Shown here piece by piece: positions 48,301-57,968 of a stretch of DNA of 64,000 bases. Under the pieces are notes generated by a model. It had not been told where the DNA came from. It saw only the letters and a list, made by a program, of their open reading frames with translations, and made no database searches. The position numbers were made by a program, and so were the translations under genes. Numbering within the stretch: the first letter of the stretch is position 1; each line of letters starts with the position of its first letter. Source of the stretch: Lumbricus terrestris (taxonomy: Eukaryota > Annelida > Clitellata > Crassiclitellata > Lumbricidae); NCBI GenBank assembly GCA_949752735.1, contig OX457040.1, positions 2,352,841 through 2,416,840 of the forward strand, read 5' to 3'.

Positions 48301-48475
48301 GGTTGAATTTCGGGCTGAAGTGAACAAGTTTTCAGAGGAACCTGTCAAACCACATCTGAATCTGACTACATCCGAAGAAGAACAAACATTGTCTGACAGA
48401 GATACAAACGCAGTGACAGACAAACTGGCAAACGAAACGAGTGACGTGTTGCTCCAGAATACAGAGAAATCTTAA
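36328..48475 (+). CDS. SLC5 family sodium-coupled solute transporter (SMCT/SMVT-like)
   Basis: Sodium-driven cotransporter of the SSS/SLC5 family, closest in pattern to the SLC5A8/A12 (monocarboxylate) and SLC5A6 (multivitamin) group; substrate not determinable. Sixteen exons: 36328-36663, 36976-37044, 37358-37409, 37908-37975, 38464-38544, 39388-39461, 39921-40061, 40880-41015, 41501-41589, 42198-42310, 42823-42893, 43438-43524, 44002-44238, 45999-46107, 47729-47850, 48302-48475. All phases agree, giving about 652 aa (human SLC5A8 is 610). Landmarks: [20 protein letters not shown] (TM1), [81 protein letters not shown]. An Asn-rich extracellular loop in exon 13 has several NxS/T sites (NDTNSS, NETS). 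A last TM ([17 protein letters not shown]) precedes a charged cytosolic tail. An alternative exon 15 donor at 47823/47824 is in phase. Confidence 0.92.
40685..40735 (+). repeat. SINE/LINE family A 3'-tail fragment
   Basis: GAGCGCCTCTGAGGATTTCT followed by CTTGAAGGGGCGCTATATAA, the tail shared by SINE A and the LINE fragment at 57525. It lies in SLC5 intron 7. Confidence 0.65.
41440..41490. repeat. (ATCA)n short repeat
   Basis: ATCAATCA repeats directly before the polypyrimidine tract and acceptor of SLC5 exon 9. Confidence 0.8.
41660..42015. repeat. CCAT/CCCA/CCCG minisatellite
   Basis: About 350 bp of CCGCCCG, CCACCCA and CATCCATCCATT units in SLC5 intron 9. The long Pro/His/Ser-rich and Trp/Gly-rich frames on both strands come from it. 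Confidence 0.95.
43604..43850 (+). mobile_element. tRNA-derived SINE, family B, ACCGG-tail subtype
   Basis: Forward copy in SLC5 intron 12: AGATAACACGCTGGCG, GAGTTCGCGCCCCG, GCGGACAGGCTCTGTAGGCT, CAGGCTGTCTGTTCTG, TGTAAATTGTTTCAACTGCA and CACTGTAACCGGTTGCG. Confidence 0.8.
44720..45702. mobile_element. DNA transposon with GCGCCCTTTTGATT arrays, superfamily unassigned
   Basis: Inverted ends GGTATCCTATCAACAGGGC against GGGTTCACTATCAACAGGGC, with an exact 8-bp duplication TGACAGCT (44712-44719 and 45703-45710). Behind each end is an array of AAAAGGGCGCAATC-like units, inverse on the two sides; the right side has more than eight. 983 bp, no transposase. The 8-bp duplication would fit hAT, P or Merlin, but the GG termini fit hAT poorly. 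It lies in SLC5 intron 13. Confidence 0.8.
46241..47334. mobile_element. Non-autonomous TA-flanked DNA transposon (Tc1/mariner-like)
   Basis: Ends GGGGAGAGTTGC / GCAACTCTCCCC flanked by TA on both sides (46239-46240 and 47335-47336). The interior repeats AATGGACCA-like motifs in both orientations (for example near 46255, 46455, 46917, 46950 and 47293). 1094 bp, no transposase. It lies in SLC5 intron 14. Confidence 0.65.
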
Positions 48476-48593
48476 TTAATAATTATTGTCTCAACAAGAA
48501 TCTTATCTTATGACTAATAGGTTACAGAACACAGGCAGAAATGACAAATAGGCCAACCGCTAAAATGTTCAAAGTCCGCACCAGAGAAGAACA

Positions 48594-51500
48594 ATCGTAA
48601 TCGTAATCGTAATCTTCTAATTTCTAAACGCCACTGGAAAGCCAAGCGCGGGGCACCGGCTTATTCACGAGCGCTGCGTTGAGTTAGAAGGGTTGTCCGT
48701 GAGAGTAGTCCGTGGTGGTCCGGGTCGAGTTACCATAGGATCAGGTTCAGATGCGTTGAGTCAAAAGGGTTGTCCGTAAGAGTAGTCCATGGTGGTCCGG
48801 GTCGAGGTACCGTAGGATGAGAGGGGTGGAACAGCTACTAAGGTGGGTGTCGTCTGAGCCGGGAATTTGAGGGTGGGGGATCAGATGAGACAGGATAAGA
48901 GTTCTTGAAAAGGAGTGTCTCTAGTTTCGAGTGAAAGGCCCGAGGTGTGATGGATAGAGGAGCCTGAGGAAGGTGATGGTGTGTGATTAGTGATGATGGA
49001 GAAGGAACTGAAAAGGATCGGAACTCAGCAGGCAGATCATTCCAAAGGCGTGGTGCTGAGTTGGATATGGCTCGATTGGAGAACTTGAGATGACTTGTGA
49101 CCGGTGGTCGAGAGAGTGTAAGGCAGGCGGATGATCGGGTAGAACGGGTAGGCTGGATGGTGAACAGTTCGCGAAGATATCTGGGCTGGGAGCATTGTAA
49201 GGAGTTGTATGTTAAGGAGAGAACTTTGAAGTGAATTCGCTCTGGTATTTTCAACCAGTGAAGAGACTTGAGGATGGGGGTGATGTGATGATGTCTGGGT
49301 GTTCTGGTGACGGCTCTAGCAAGAGAATTTTGTACGAGTTGGAGGCGCTTAAGTTGTGTGGAATCAAGGTTTAAGAACAGGGAATTGCAATAGTCAAGCT
49401 TTGAGTGGACGATGGACGTGGCAATGGTGGAAGCAGTTTTGAAATCAAGCATGGGTCGGATGCGTCGGAGGTCCCGGATGTGCATGAAACAGGAGCGGGA
49501 TAGATTAGAGATGTGGTTAGAGAAAGAGAGGTGGGAATCAAACATTACACCAAGATTGCGTACCGTAACATCAGAGGTGAAGGTAAGAGATGAAGAGTTG
49601 GTCGATAGGTGTATTGAAGGGTCAGGGATTTTCTTGATTTGGTCAGGAAGGCCTAGAATAATGAACTCTGTTTTGGAGGGGTTGAGGCAGAGGAGGTTGG
49701 ACGACATCCATTGAGAGATCAGATTGACCACATTGAGAAGTTCAGCAATGGAGGTGGAGAAAGAGCCTGGGGAAAAGGATATGAAGAGTTGGGTGTCGTC
49801 TGCATAGAGATGGTGGTCAACAGACGAGGATTTTATGAGATGACTTAAAGGAGTGGTGTAGAGAATGAAGAGGAGCGGACCCAGAACGGAGCCTTGAGGA
49901 ACGCCGCAAGATAGTGGAAGAGGTTTTGAACAGTGACTGGAGGCTTTAACAGAGAAAGATCTGGAAGACAAGTAGGACTCGAACCAGAGTAGAGCAGTGC
50001 CAGAAACGCCAAAAGAAGAAGAGAGTCGATTAAGAAGGAGACTGTGATCGATGGTGTCGAATGCAGCGGAAATGTCAATGAGACAGAGACAGGAGACTTG
50101 CTGATGACTGATGGCCGAGACCAGTTTATTGTAGAGAGAGACGAGTAGAGTTTCTGTGGAGTGGTGTTTAGTAAAGCCAGATTGGTGGGGATTGAGGAGT
50201 GAGTTGGAAGAGAGGTAATCGTTTAGGCGGGCAAGGACAATTCGTTCAGTTAATTTCGATAGAAAAGAAAGGTTGGAGATGGGTCGGTAATTTGATAGGT
50301 TTTCCTTGTCAAGATTTGCCTTTTTCAAAAGAGGAGTGACGAGAGATTGCTTGAAGACCATTGGAAAATTGCCAGTGGAGAGTGAAAGATTGATAATTTT
50401 AGTGATTATAGGAATGAGGACGGAGGCGCAGTCTTTTAGGAGAGCAGTTGGGATGGGATCTAACTCACACTGTTTGTTAGGAAGAGAATTTAACAGGAGT
50501 GACACTTCAGCTTCAGAGGCAGGGTGGAGTATTGGAAGTAGACCTGGGAGTGACTTTGGTCAGCTAATCTGACCCCACTTGACCCTAAAGCGACTTGAGG
50601 TCGACTTGAAGTCGACTTCTCGGCGTCAAAACGACTTGACCCGACTTGGCAGAAAATCAACCGACTTCCGACTTGAAGTCGACTTCTGACATGGTACTAG
50701 CCATTAGCCTAGGTCTATCTACGGCTACTAAAGCAAGACGTCACGCCAATTTTCCTGGCACGCATTGTTTTCAATTAGGCCTACCAATGAGTAATGAGGC
50801 CTCAACGCTTAATTGATGCATGAATTTGTTAAAGCGTTATTAAGTCCATTTCAGGCTGTGTTTCTGTTTGGGTAGTTTTGTGATGCTTTTGTCTTTGGGC
50901 CATCTAGTAGCCTAGAGGTCATAGACAATGCGACGGAAAATTATTAGGCCTATGAATGTTAGCTTGTCCATTGTCTGGGATTATTCAGATTACACTCATT
51001 ATTATTATTTTTTAAATATTAATATTAAATAAATTTGTAAAACGCGCAACGTCTAAGATAAAATGGGGGACCGCGGACTGGTTGCACTGAATGGCGTGAT
51101 ATGAAAGGCCTAATTTGTAATTCTGTTTTCATAGTTATTTGGCCACTAACATCATTCCGCAACTTAGCAAATAGCATTGCAAGCGCATCAACCTACAGTA
51201 GGCTACTACAGCCAGGCCTACTAGGCCTACCCACTGACAGTAAAGTCTTTCATTGTCCAATTGGCCCTGCAATAGTTTTTCCGTCTGCAGACAACTGCAG
51301 ATGCAGCGCACCAAAGTAGCGCCAAACCATCGATTTATTATAGGCCTTGTAGATCAGCTTTCTTTGCGCCGAATTCAATGACCACTAGAAGTTCACTGAT
51401 TTGCTTGAGCTGCAAACGTGCTAATATTTCAGTAACATTTTTGTTTCACCATTTTAATTAAGCGCATGCCTAAGCGTGACGTTTTAACATAGAATAACAA

Positions 51501-52692
51501 ATTATATGAATAGATCGGCAGACGGTAGTTTGCACGATAGCCTACCGGTAAAATAATCAGTAGCCTAAGTGAAGTCTCTGTTTAGCAAAGGCCTCATTTA
51601 TTCTGGTAAACACAATAGGCAACAAAAGCTGCTTAAATGTTGTCCTGGTCTCGCGATCATTGGCTTGAAGTGACAAATTTAACTATGTTTGTGTCTCAAG
51701 TCGGTTTAAGTCGACTTGTGGCAAAAACAACTTCAAGTGACTTCTATCTTCAAAATTCGACTTGGGGTCAGTTGCGGTGAGCAGAAACGACCCGACCCGA
51801 CTTGGGATATGACCAAGTCGACTGGGGTCGACTTATTGGGGTCGACTCCCAGGTCTAATTGGAAGGGATGACTGAGAGACAGGAGGAGCAGGATTTGGAA
51901 ATGGAGGTGGATCATTGCGGGAGGTTTGTGAATCAAGTAGGGACTGCAATGTGAAGCGAAGGGATGAGATTTTGTCCGAGAAGAATGAACAGAATGTATC
52001 GGCCATAGAGGGGGGTGGAATGGAGCTCGGTAGTGGGGAGGGCGATTTGCGATGAAGAAGAGAGTTGACAGCTCTCCAGAGGTGGCGAGGATTGGAGGAG
52101 CTGGAGTGAATGAGTGAAGAGTAATACTTCTTTTTTGTAGCAGCAATGAGTCTGTGGTATCTGTTTGTGGCTGATTTGAGGTTGGAAAGGGCTTTTTCTC
52201 GGGATAGAGCGTCAGTGGCGCTCTTGTAGATGCGCTGAAATCGCCTACGGAAGGTTTTAAAAGCTTGGAGGTAGGAGGTGAACCAAGGGTTAATGGCATG
52301 TGAGCTGGGTTTGGTGATGAGTGGTGCGTGAATGTCAAGGAGGTCGGAAAGAGTGGAATTGTAACAAGACAGAAGATCATCAAGGGAAGAAGGAGGATTA
52401 AGAGCAAGTTGAGAGCTTAGAATATATTTCATGAAGGCCTGAGAGTCAATGGACCCTGTGCGACGGAAAGAGTGAGTGGAAGGAGGGGGCCGAGCAAAGG
52501 GCTTGATTTCAAGGTCAGCAATGATAAGGTAATGGTCAGTTATGTTGAGAATAGAGTGTGATAGCTTGGGACATAAGAGGGAGGTGTTGGCAGTTATGAC
52601 AAGGTCAAGGGTATGATTTTTTATGTGTGTGGGGAAGTTGACGTGTTGGACGAGATTGACTGATGAGAGGAGGCCTGAATTATTGCAAGCTT
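48594..52692 (-). mobile_element. CR1/L2-like LINE, 5'-truncated, interrupted by a hAT element
   Basis: Reads on the minus strand. 52692-51866 encodes the end of the endonuclease domain (HTLDLVITANTS, NITDHYLIIADLEI) and the linker to the reverse transcriptase. 50530-48838 encodes the RT and C-terminal region in one open frame: LSNYRPISNLSFLSKLTERI, HQSGFTKHHSTETLL, DISAAFDTIDH, GVPQGSVLGPLLFILY, YADDTQLF and APRLWNDLPAEFRS. The three catalytic Asp are present. The two halves are separated only by the hAT insertion and its 8-bp duplication, and the frames agree across it. The 3' end has a hexamer tail TTACGA repeated at 48594-48614. It is truncated near 52692, losing the 5' UTR, any ORF1 and most of the endonuclease, so it is not itself competent. 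Confidence 0.88.
50539..51857. mobile_element. Non-autonomous hAT element nested in the LINE
   Basis: Perfect 13-bp ends TAGACCTGGGAGT / ACTCCCAGGTCTA and an exact 8-bp duplication ATTGGAAG (50531-50538 and 51858-51865). Subterminal regions on both sides are rich in CGACTTGAAGTCGAC and GGGTCGACTT-type repeats in opposite orientation. 1319 bp, no transposase. The TAGNNNTGGG terminus and 8-bp duplication are hAT hallmarks. Confidence 0.92.
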
Positions 52693-55271
52693 AGTAACAC
52701 TAAGGTTGTAATGACATGCATATATGGAATTATGGATATAATTATAAGTGCTATTGTGTCTGCATGGTTAGGTCCTTGTCATCAATATCGGTTCATCCTA
52801 GATTAAATTGCATCATATTCTCCATACCTATAGATCTATAATTAATCAGCAGGTATAAGGGTCAGTTGGACTGTTGGACTATCTCTCTGCGCCTTTTCTT
52901 TTGTCTTATTTTACATCATTCTGCCGTAAACAATTGCTCCAAAAAGTAAGTCCACTCTCGGGACATAATAATTATAATCAATAATCTCCTCTGTAACCCA
53001 TTGTTACAACCATCTTATCATCCCGGGCCTTTTATATAGGGATTTTTCAGATCGGTTCTTTTGACACCCCTCGCTTGTAATGCGTTCAATCAAGTAGTCC
53101 TATATTATCTTGCTTCCCCGTCTTTGTCAAACCACGTACGGCACCTTTCCAAAGGCCATTCAATATATTATAGGCGGCACATTCAGTTAAATTATTACAT
53201 TTATTACAGCCGTTACTTTATCATCTAAAATAAATATGTCAACTTATACGTGTATAAAAAGACCTATATAGGCCTATAAACTTATATAGAAATATATATT
53301 AAAATACAAAATAAATGTGTCACAATTTATACTTAGGCCTATATAATTATAATCATAGAAATGACAGAGATAGATATTAAAATACTAAATAAATGTGTCA
53401 CAATAATTGTGACATATTTATTTAGTATTTTAATATCTACCGGTATCTATAATTTTATAAATTATTTATAAAATTATACGTATGTCGGCCTATAATTATA
53501 TAAAATTATATAGATATACATTAAAAATAATACAAAATAAATGTGGCAAAATTTATACGTAGGTCTATATATAATCATAAAGATATAAAATTATACTCAT
53601 AAAATTTGTGACCCCACATTTACTTTCGTTGGTAGAGCAAAGCACAACTTAGCAGCAAGTTTTGTGTGTCTCGATTTGCATATTAAAGATCAAACGAAGC
53701 CATTGCAATCATGACTTGTATGTCAACGTCAGTAGGTCTAGACTACCGATAATCTGCAGGAATTGTCAGCCGTCGCTATAAATTCCAGATAACCGGGACA
53801 AGTTAATTACAAAAAAAATCGGTGGGTTGACCTTGCGCAGATGGGGTAATTGTGCCAATATTATTATGTGGTTGAGCGACAAGCACACTAATAAGCAATT
53901 TTTAGCTGACTGTACAGTAGGCAGGGCGAGAATTGCCGGGGGTTTGAGTTTGAATCCCCCAATCTTTCTTAGAGCCCCATGGTAAAGTCTGTTTTTCACA
54001 TCCCAATTCCAAGTGGATTCCAACCACCCCTGTTATTTTCCACAATTCTCACACTGACTGTAGGCCTAAACATTCTCTGTGTTTCACCTGATTTGTGTCA
54101 TTCTTTGGGGGGGGGCTAAGCCCGAAAAAATAGACCATTTACACGGTAAAAACAGGTAAAAACATGACTATGGGACTTCTTGAGGGGCTTTAGCCCCCTC
54201 TAGCCCCTGATAAACTCCACCCATGGTAAGGACTAAGGGGATTTCATCTTGAAGCTCTTATTTTTATGTGACATTTTTTGCAATGGATTAAATCATCCTC
54301 AAAGCCCCTTTAGTCCGTTGATTTGGTTGCTTGTCGGTTTGCTCAAGGTCGAGTAAACACTAAACACTCCACCCCAAAAAAATTAAAATCCCGACTACGC
54401 CCTTGCCATTGACCTCTGTCTGATTCGCTTACAGCAAATAAGCTTGTTGGAAATGATGCTTGATCGCACCAATTTGTGGGACAGCGCATAGCTTATTAGA
54501 ACGATTGAGTGATTATTAGGTTATTCTCACGCAAACTTCTGCTTTTCGATAATCACACATGGCACAGTTCCACCACGCCCGCGTCACACAAGTGTGATGC
54601 GGTGAACAAGGTTGGAAGCACAAGTTGTGGTAGGTTTTCTATATGATGCAATTCAGACCTTGAAAATCATTATGTAAACAGTTGGACTCCTAATCTATAG
54701 CCTAAATGTTGAAAATCCTATATACCTTGAATCCCTTAACGCAACATTAACGCAAAACTTGCCAGATGAGTTAGACCTAAGCAGAACCGAGTTGACAAGT
54801 TGAAATCCAAAATATAAATTTGTAAACGTTACCGGTATGTAGGCTAAGTAAGTTTGTTCTTTAATGAGAAGCACTAGCAAACGCACAGCACTGTAGGCCT
54901 ACGTGAATGTCGTGAAAGCTTAATACAAAAAACCCGTATTGCTTGTAATAGATGAGCTTACAGACTAAATTTCTGTGCACTCTCTAGCGGTGATAATGAA
55001 GTCAGTGCTCACATCTAGCGAATGAAATACTGCTTAACCAGCGAACTTAGATTTCAAAACAATATTTCATTAGAATGCTTGCAGTTAACTCAAAACTGTT
55101 TAAACCGTATACTACAAGAAATCGGGTTATTCCAGACATTGCACTACGCTTCACTTACCGTTGGTTTATAAGCCGAATTTGAAAGTTATAGCGGAAGTTA
55201 AGAACATAATTTTGGACACCTTTTCTTAGCAACTTAGAAACTTATAGAAAGAATTTTTGGGAAAAAACGGT
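52693..55271. other. Gene-free intergenic region
   Basis: No exon seen. AT-rich with several copies of AAATGTGTCACAATTTATAC between 53210 and 53600. A repeat end with CCCCTCTAGCCCCTGATAAA near 54190-54235 matches, in reverse, the nested repeat start at about 26262. A G-run lies at 54108. Confidence 0.4.
53372..53438. repeat. 67-bp near-perfect palindrome
   Basis: AGATATTAAAATACTAAATA continuing to GTCACAAT is followed directly by its inverse up to TAGTATTTTAATATCT, with one mismatch and almost no spacer. Confidence 0.85.
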
Positions 55272-55695
55272 ATCGCTTCTCGGCCTTTTGGCTAAGATCA
55301 AAGTGTAGACTTGTAAATATTTAATATTTCTTTATAATATTTAATATTTCGTAATTTCGTAATAAAAGAAAAAGTATCTTTTCGTAAAAGGACACGATGT
55401 TGACAATCTCAATGTGAACATTCTAAATTAGTGGTGCATCGTTTCAGTGCATACATGTTGCACTGAGAATACAAGTCTATCTTGTAAATTGCATGTAATC
55501 ATTTTGGACATTTATTAAAAGAAAAAAAAGAAGAAAAAAGTATCTGTTCTTATCAGCTTAATATCTGATACGTCCCCTATCCGGGGACATCGATATTAAA
55601 CTGATTTTTGGACTTGGGAGAAGATGCAGGGGCTTGCTCCGGCTTCTCCACGGGTTGGCCCGGTATTGCAGTACCTCCGGGATCGGCCCACTCCC
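55272..55695 (+). pseudogene. U2 snRNA gene copy split by a retroelement insertion
   Basis: The 5' part 55272-55308 reads ATCGCTTCTCGGCCTTTTGG then CTAAGATCAAAGTGTAG (one extra A against the usual GATCAAGTG). The 3' part 55541-55695 continues TATCTGTTCTTATCAGC to GGTATTGCAGTACCTCC. Together the two parts have the length and order of U2 spliceosomal RNA. The gap, 55309-55540, is retroelement. An upstream TATAGAAA about 30 bp before the start could be a remnant of the promoter. It cannot give a normal U2 transcript. Confidence 0.92.
55309..55540 (+). mobile_element. U2-targeted retroelement 3' ends inside U2 (two in series)
   Basis: A first short stretch ends with AATAAAAGAAAAA and a damaged target stub GTATCTTTTC at about 55372-55381. 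A second stretch, 55390-55540, matches copy 1 at 32921-33064 and ends TTATTAAAAGAAAAAAAAGA, then AGAAAAAAG, against U2 TATCTG. The insertion point lies after U2 TGTAG. This is the expected look of repeated 5'-truncated, target-primed insertion at one site. Confidence 0.75.
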
Positions 55696-55859
55696 CTCAC
55701 GGGGAGAACATCGAAGCAAAATTAAACACAGGATAAAAATTAATAATCACAGAGATTGCGAGCTCACGTTTGGGGCTGTTGAAAAATCGTTCTTCAGCGA
55801 TCTCTGAAAGACGCTATATCAAGTTATTGATTGCATCCTAACCAAAGAGCGTCTTTATT

Positions 55860-56150
55860 AATAGCCCAGGGTTTTGTTTGTACGAGATTTCTGCCTCACC
55901 TGTGTTCCACCCAACTTGGCTATGAGTAGGTTGACACCAGCCGTACATAGTCGGTGTGAAGATAAGACGGCAAGGAAGACGACTGGTCTGGCCACCTGCC
56001 TTCATAACACGTCGAAGCGAAGAATATGAAGACGCAAACACTTCATACGTATGACTGCCTCTCAGGCTAGCCCCAAGGACATAAATGCTATATTTTAAAT
56101 TTAGTATTATGTGGTTTATGTGCAATACTGCAGCATATGTTCTACACAAA
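55860..56150 (-). repeat. Dispersed repeat fragment
   Basis: Contains CACTTCATACGTATGACTGC then CTCTCAGGCTAGC, matched by CACTTCATACCTATGGCAAC then CTCACAGGCTAGC at about 62610-62640, and more weakly near 58670-58720. Probably one repeat family; class unknown. Confidence 0.35.
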
Positions 56151-56156
56151 TTCTAC

Positions 56157-56466
56157 AAGCTATGATGAGTGCGTCTTAATTATATATAACAGTGTGGAAA
56201 GGTTTTGAAGGTGTCTTAAGCTATGATGAGTGCGTCTTATTTAGCCTATATATAACAGCGTGGAAAGGTTTTGAAGGTGTTTTAAGCTATGATGAGTGCG
56301 TCTTATTTATATATAACAGCGTGGAAAGGTTTTGAAGGTGTCTTAAGCTATGATGAGTGCGTCTTATTTATATATAACAGCGTGGAAAGGTTTTGAAGGT
56401 GTTTTAAGCTATGATGAGTGCGTCTTATTTATATATAACAGCGTGGAAAGGTTTTGAAGGTGTCTT
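56157..56466. repeat. Tandem array, five units of about 61 bp
   Basis: Units of AAGCTATGATGAGTGCGTCT, TATTTATATATAACAGCGTG and GAAAGGTTTTGAAGGTGTCT start near 56157, 56218, 56284, 56345 and 56406. One unit is longer by 5 bp. Confidence 0.9.
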
Positions 56467-56756
56467 AAAAACGTGCACGCTCTGATTCATTGGATTGCCC
56501 GTCCCAGATTTATATTGCCTGTGGACTGAACTGTATCGGAAGTAAAAATTGAAACATCATGATCCATTGCTTTGAACGATATTCACTGATTTACACTGTT
56601 TATCTATAATTAGAGTTTTTTTTTATCTGGTTCCCCTGTCTTTTCTGAAGCGCGACTTTCCACTTGGTTAATACCACTACTAATAATTAAATATAACAAT
56701 AATAATAATAATTAGCCTATATAGTAATTATTATTATACTACTTTCCTTTATTCAA

Positions 56757-56985
56757 CAATCCGGTTGACAGGCCGCAGCCGGTTACAGTGTACAATTATG
56801 CAGTTGAAACAATTCACAAGAACACGGAATACACAAATCTTATCTGTGCTAACAGAACAGACAGCCTGCAATACACGGCGCTAATAGCAGCCTACAAAGC
56901 AAGTTCGCCCAACGGGGACTCGAACTCGCTACCTCTTGCTCTCTACGCCAGTGTGTTATGCATTGCGCAACCGGGTTGCTATGGT
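56757..56985 (-). mobile_element. tRNA-derived SINE, family B, ACCGG-tail subtype (reverse copy)
   Basis: Reverse copy with GCCGGTTACAGTGTACAAT, GCAGTTGAAACAATTCACAA, AACAGACAGCCTGCAATACA, GCAGCCTACAAAGC and GCTCTCTACGCCAGTGTG. It is preceded at 56697-56712 by an (ATA)n tract. Confidence 0.8.
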
Positions 56986-57524
56986 TACTGAGTATGCTGC
57001 AAATAAAGCCCGTCACCCTATAAATGTCAGAACTCTCTCCCACTCCCCTCCCCTTACCTTCATCCACTCTTACCTTTCAGTTTTTCGACGTGGACAAGGA
57101 CAATCCATTATCTCAGGCGTAGGCCTATACCTATATTCATGGGCGTATCGGGGGGGGACAATCCGGCCATGGTACCCCAATCAGAGATTTTCACAGGATG
57201 TGGGTCACCCATCAGGTTTCAACAAGCTTTCAAACAATGCAGCTGGAAAAGGTTAGAGAGAGAAAAAGTAGCGTATGACTAAAAAATAGTCATCAGATTT
57301 CAAATAGCCAGAGATGCCACGGGTTTTTAGAAATTTTTTGAGAAAGAAAAAAAACCAAGACCCAAAATTCTGGCATCCCATCCAAAATTTCTGTATCTGC
57401 CCCTGCCTATAATCCATTTGATTGATTACTTTTTGTACCCACGATAGTAGTGTATCAGTCTTTGCTACAGATAAACCAATAAACATGCTCCGTCATACTT
57501 GTGTGATCTTTGTTGTCCAGTCTC

Positions 57525-57790
57525 TGACGTAGCAGCGCGTCGTGTACTTCGCTCTTCGGCTAAGGGTGAGCTTCTGGTCCCGCTTAGCTATTAAGCAGCG
57601 CCGTGCTTTCTCGGTCGTGGGGCCTACTGTCTGGAACAACCTCCCAGTTACGCTTCGCTCTCTACTTGTGGTCCATCCGGCTGGGTTCTACAAGTCTCTC
57701 AAGTCTTTTTTCTTTGTTTGTGGTTGGGCTGGGAGCGCCTCTGAGTAGTTTCTTGAAGGGGCGCTATATAAATGCTCTGAATGAATGAAT
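57525..57790 (+). mobile_element. 5'-truncated LINE 3' end (SINE A partner)
   Basis: Encodes the C-terminal end of an L2/CR1-like ORF (RAFSVVGPTVWNNLPVTLRS, then FYKSLKSFFF). It runs into GGGAGCGCCTCTGAGTAGTT, TCTTGAAGGGGCGCTATATA and an (AATG)n tail. The last about 50 bp are the tail of SINE family A. Confidence 0.7.
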
Positions 57791-57968
57791 ACTAAACTGA
57801 ATATGACACTTTCAACCAATTGTACAGACAGAATTGTAATTCTCACTTCAATAGCAAAGCAATTTACACGATTTCACACGATTGTTTGTACCCTGTCTGA
57901 ATAACGACACAACTGAATGACAATCACAAATTCGTGTAAGAACCGAAAATCCAGTCGTCAACACAAGT

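Noticed and set aside
49412..50572. Plus-strand frames across the LINE
   Set aside because: Antisense shadows of the reverse transcriptase frame on the minus strand.
51733..52407. Second minus-strand frame overlapping the LINE linker region
   Set aside because: Out of frame with the endonuclease-RT polyprotein and crosses the hAT boundary; the frame ending at 51866 carries the recognisable protein.
53766..54023. 85-codon minus-strand frame
   Set aside because: No recognisable domain, in a repeat-bearing intergenic stretch; consistent with chance.
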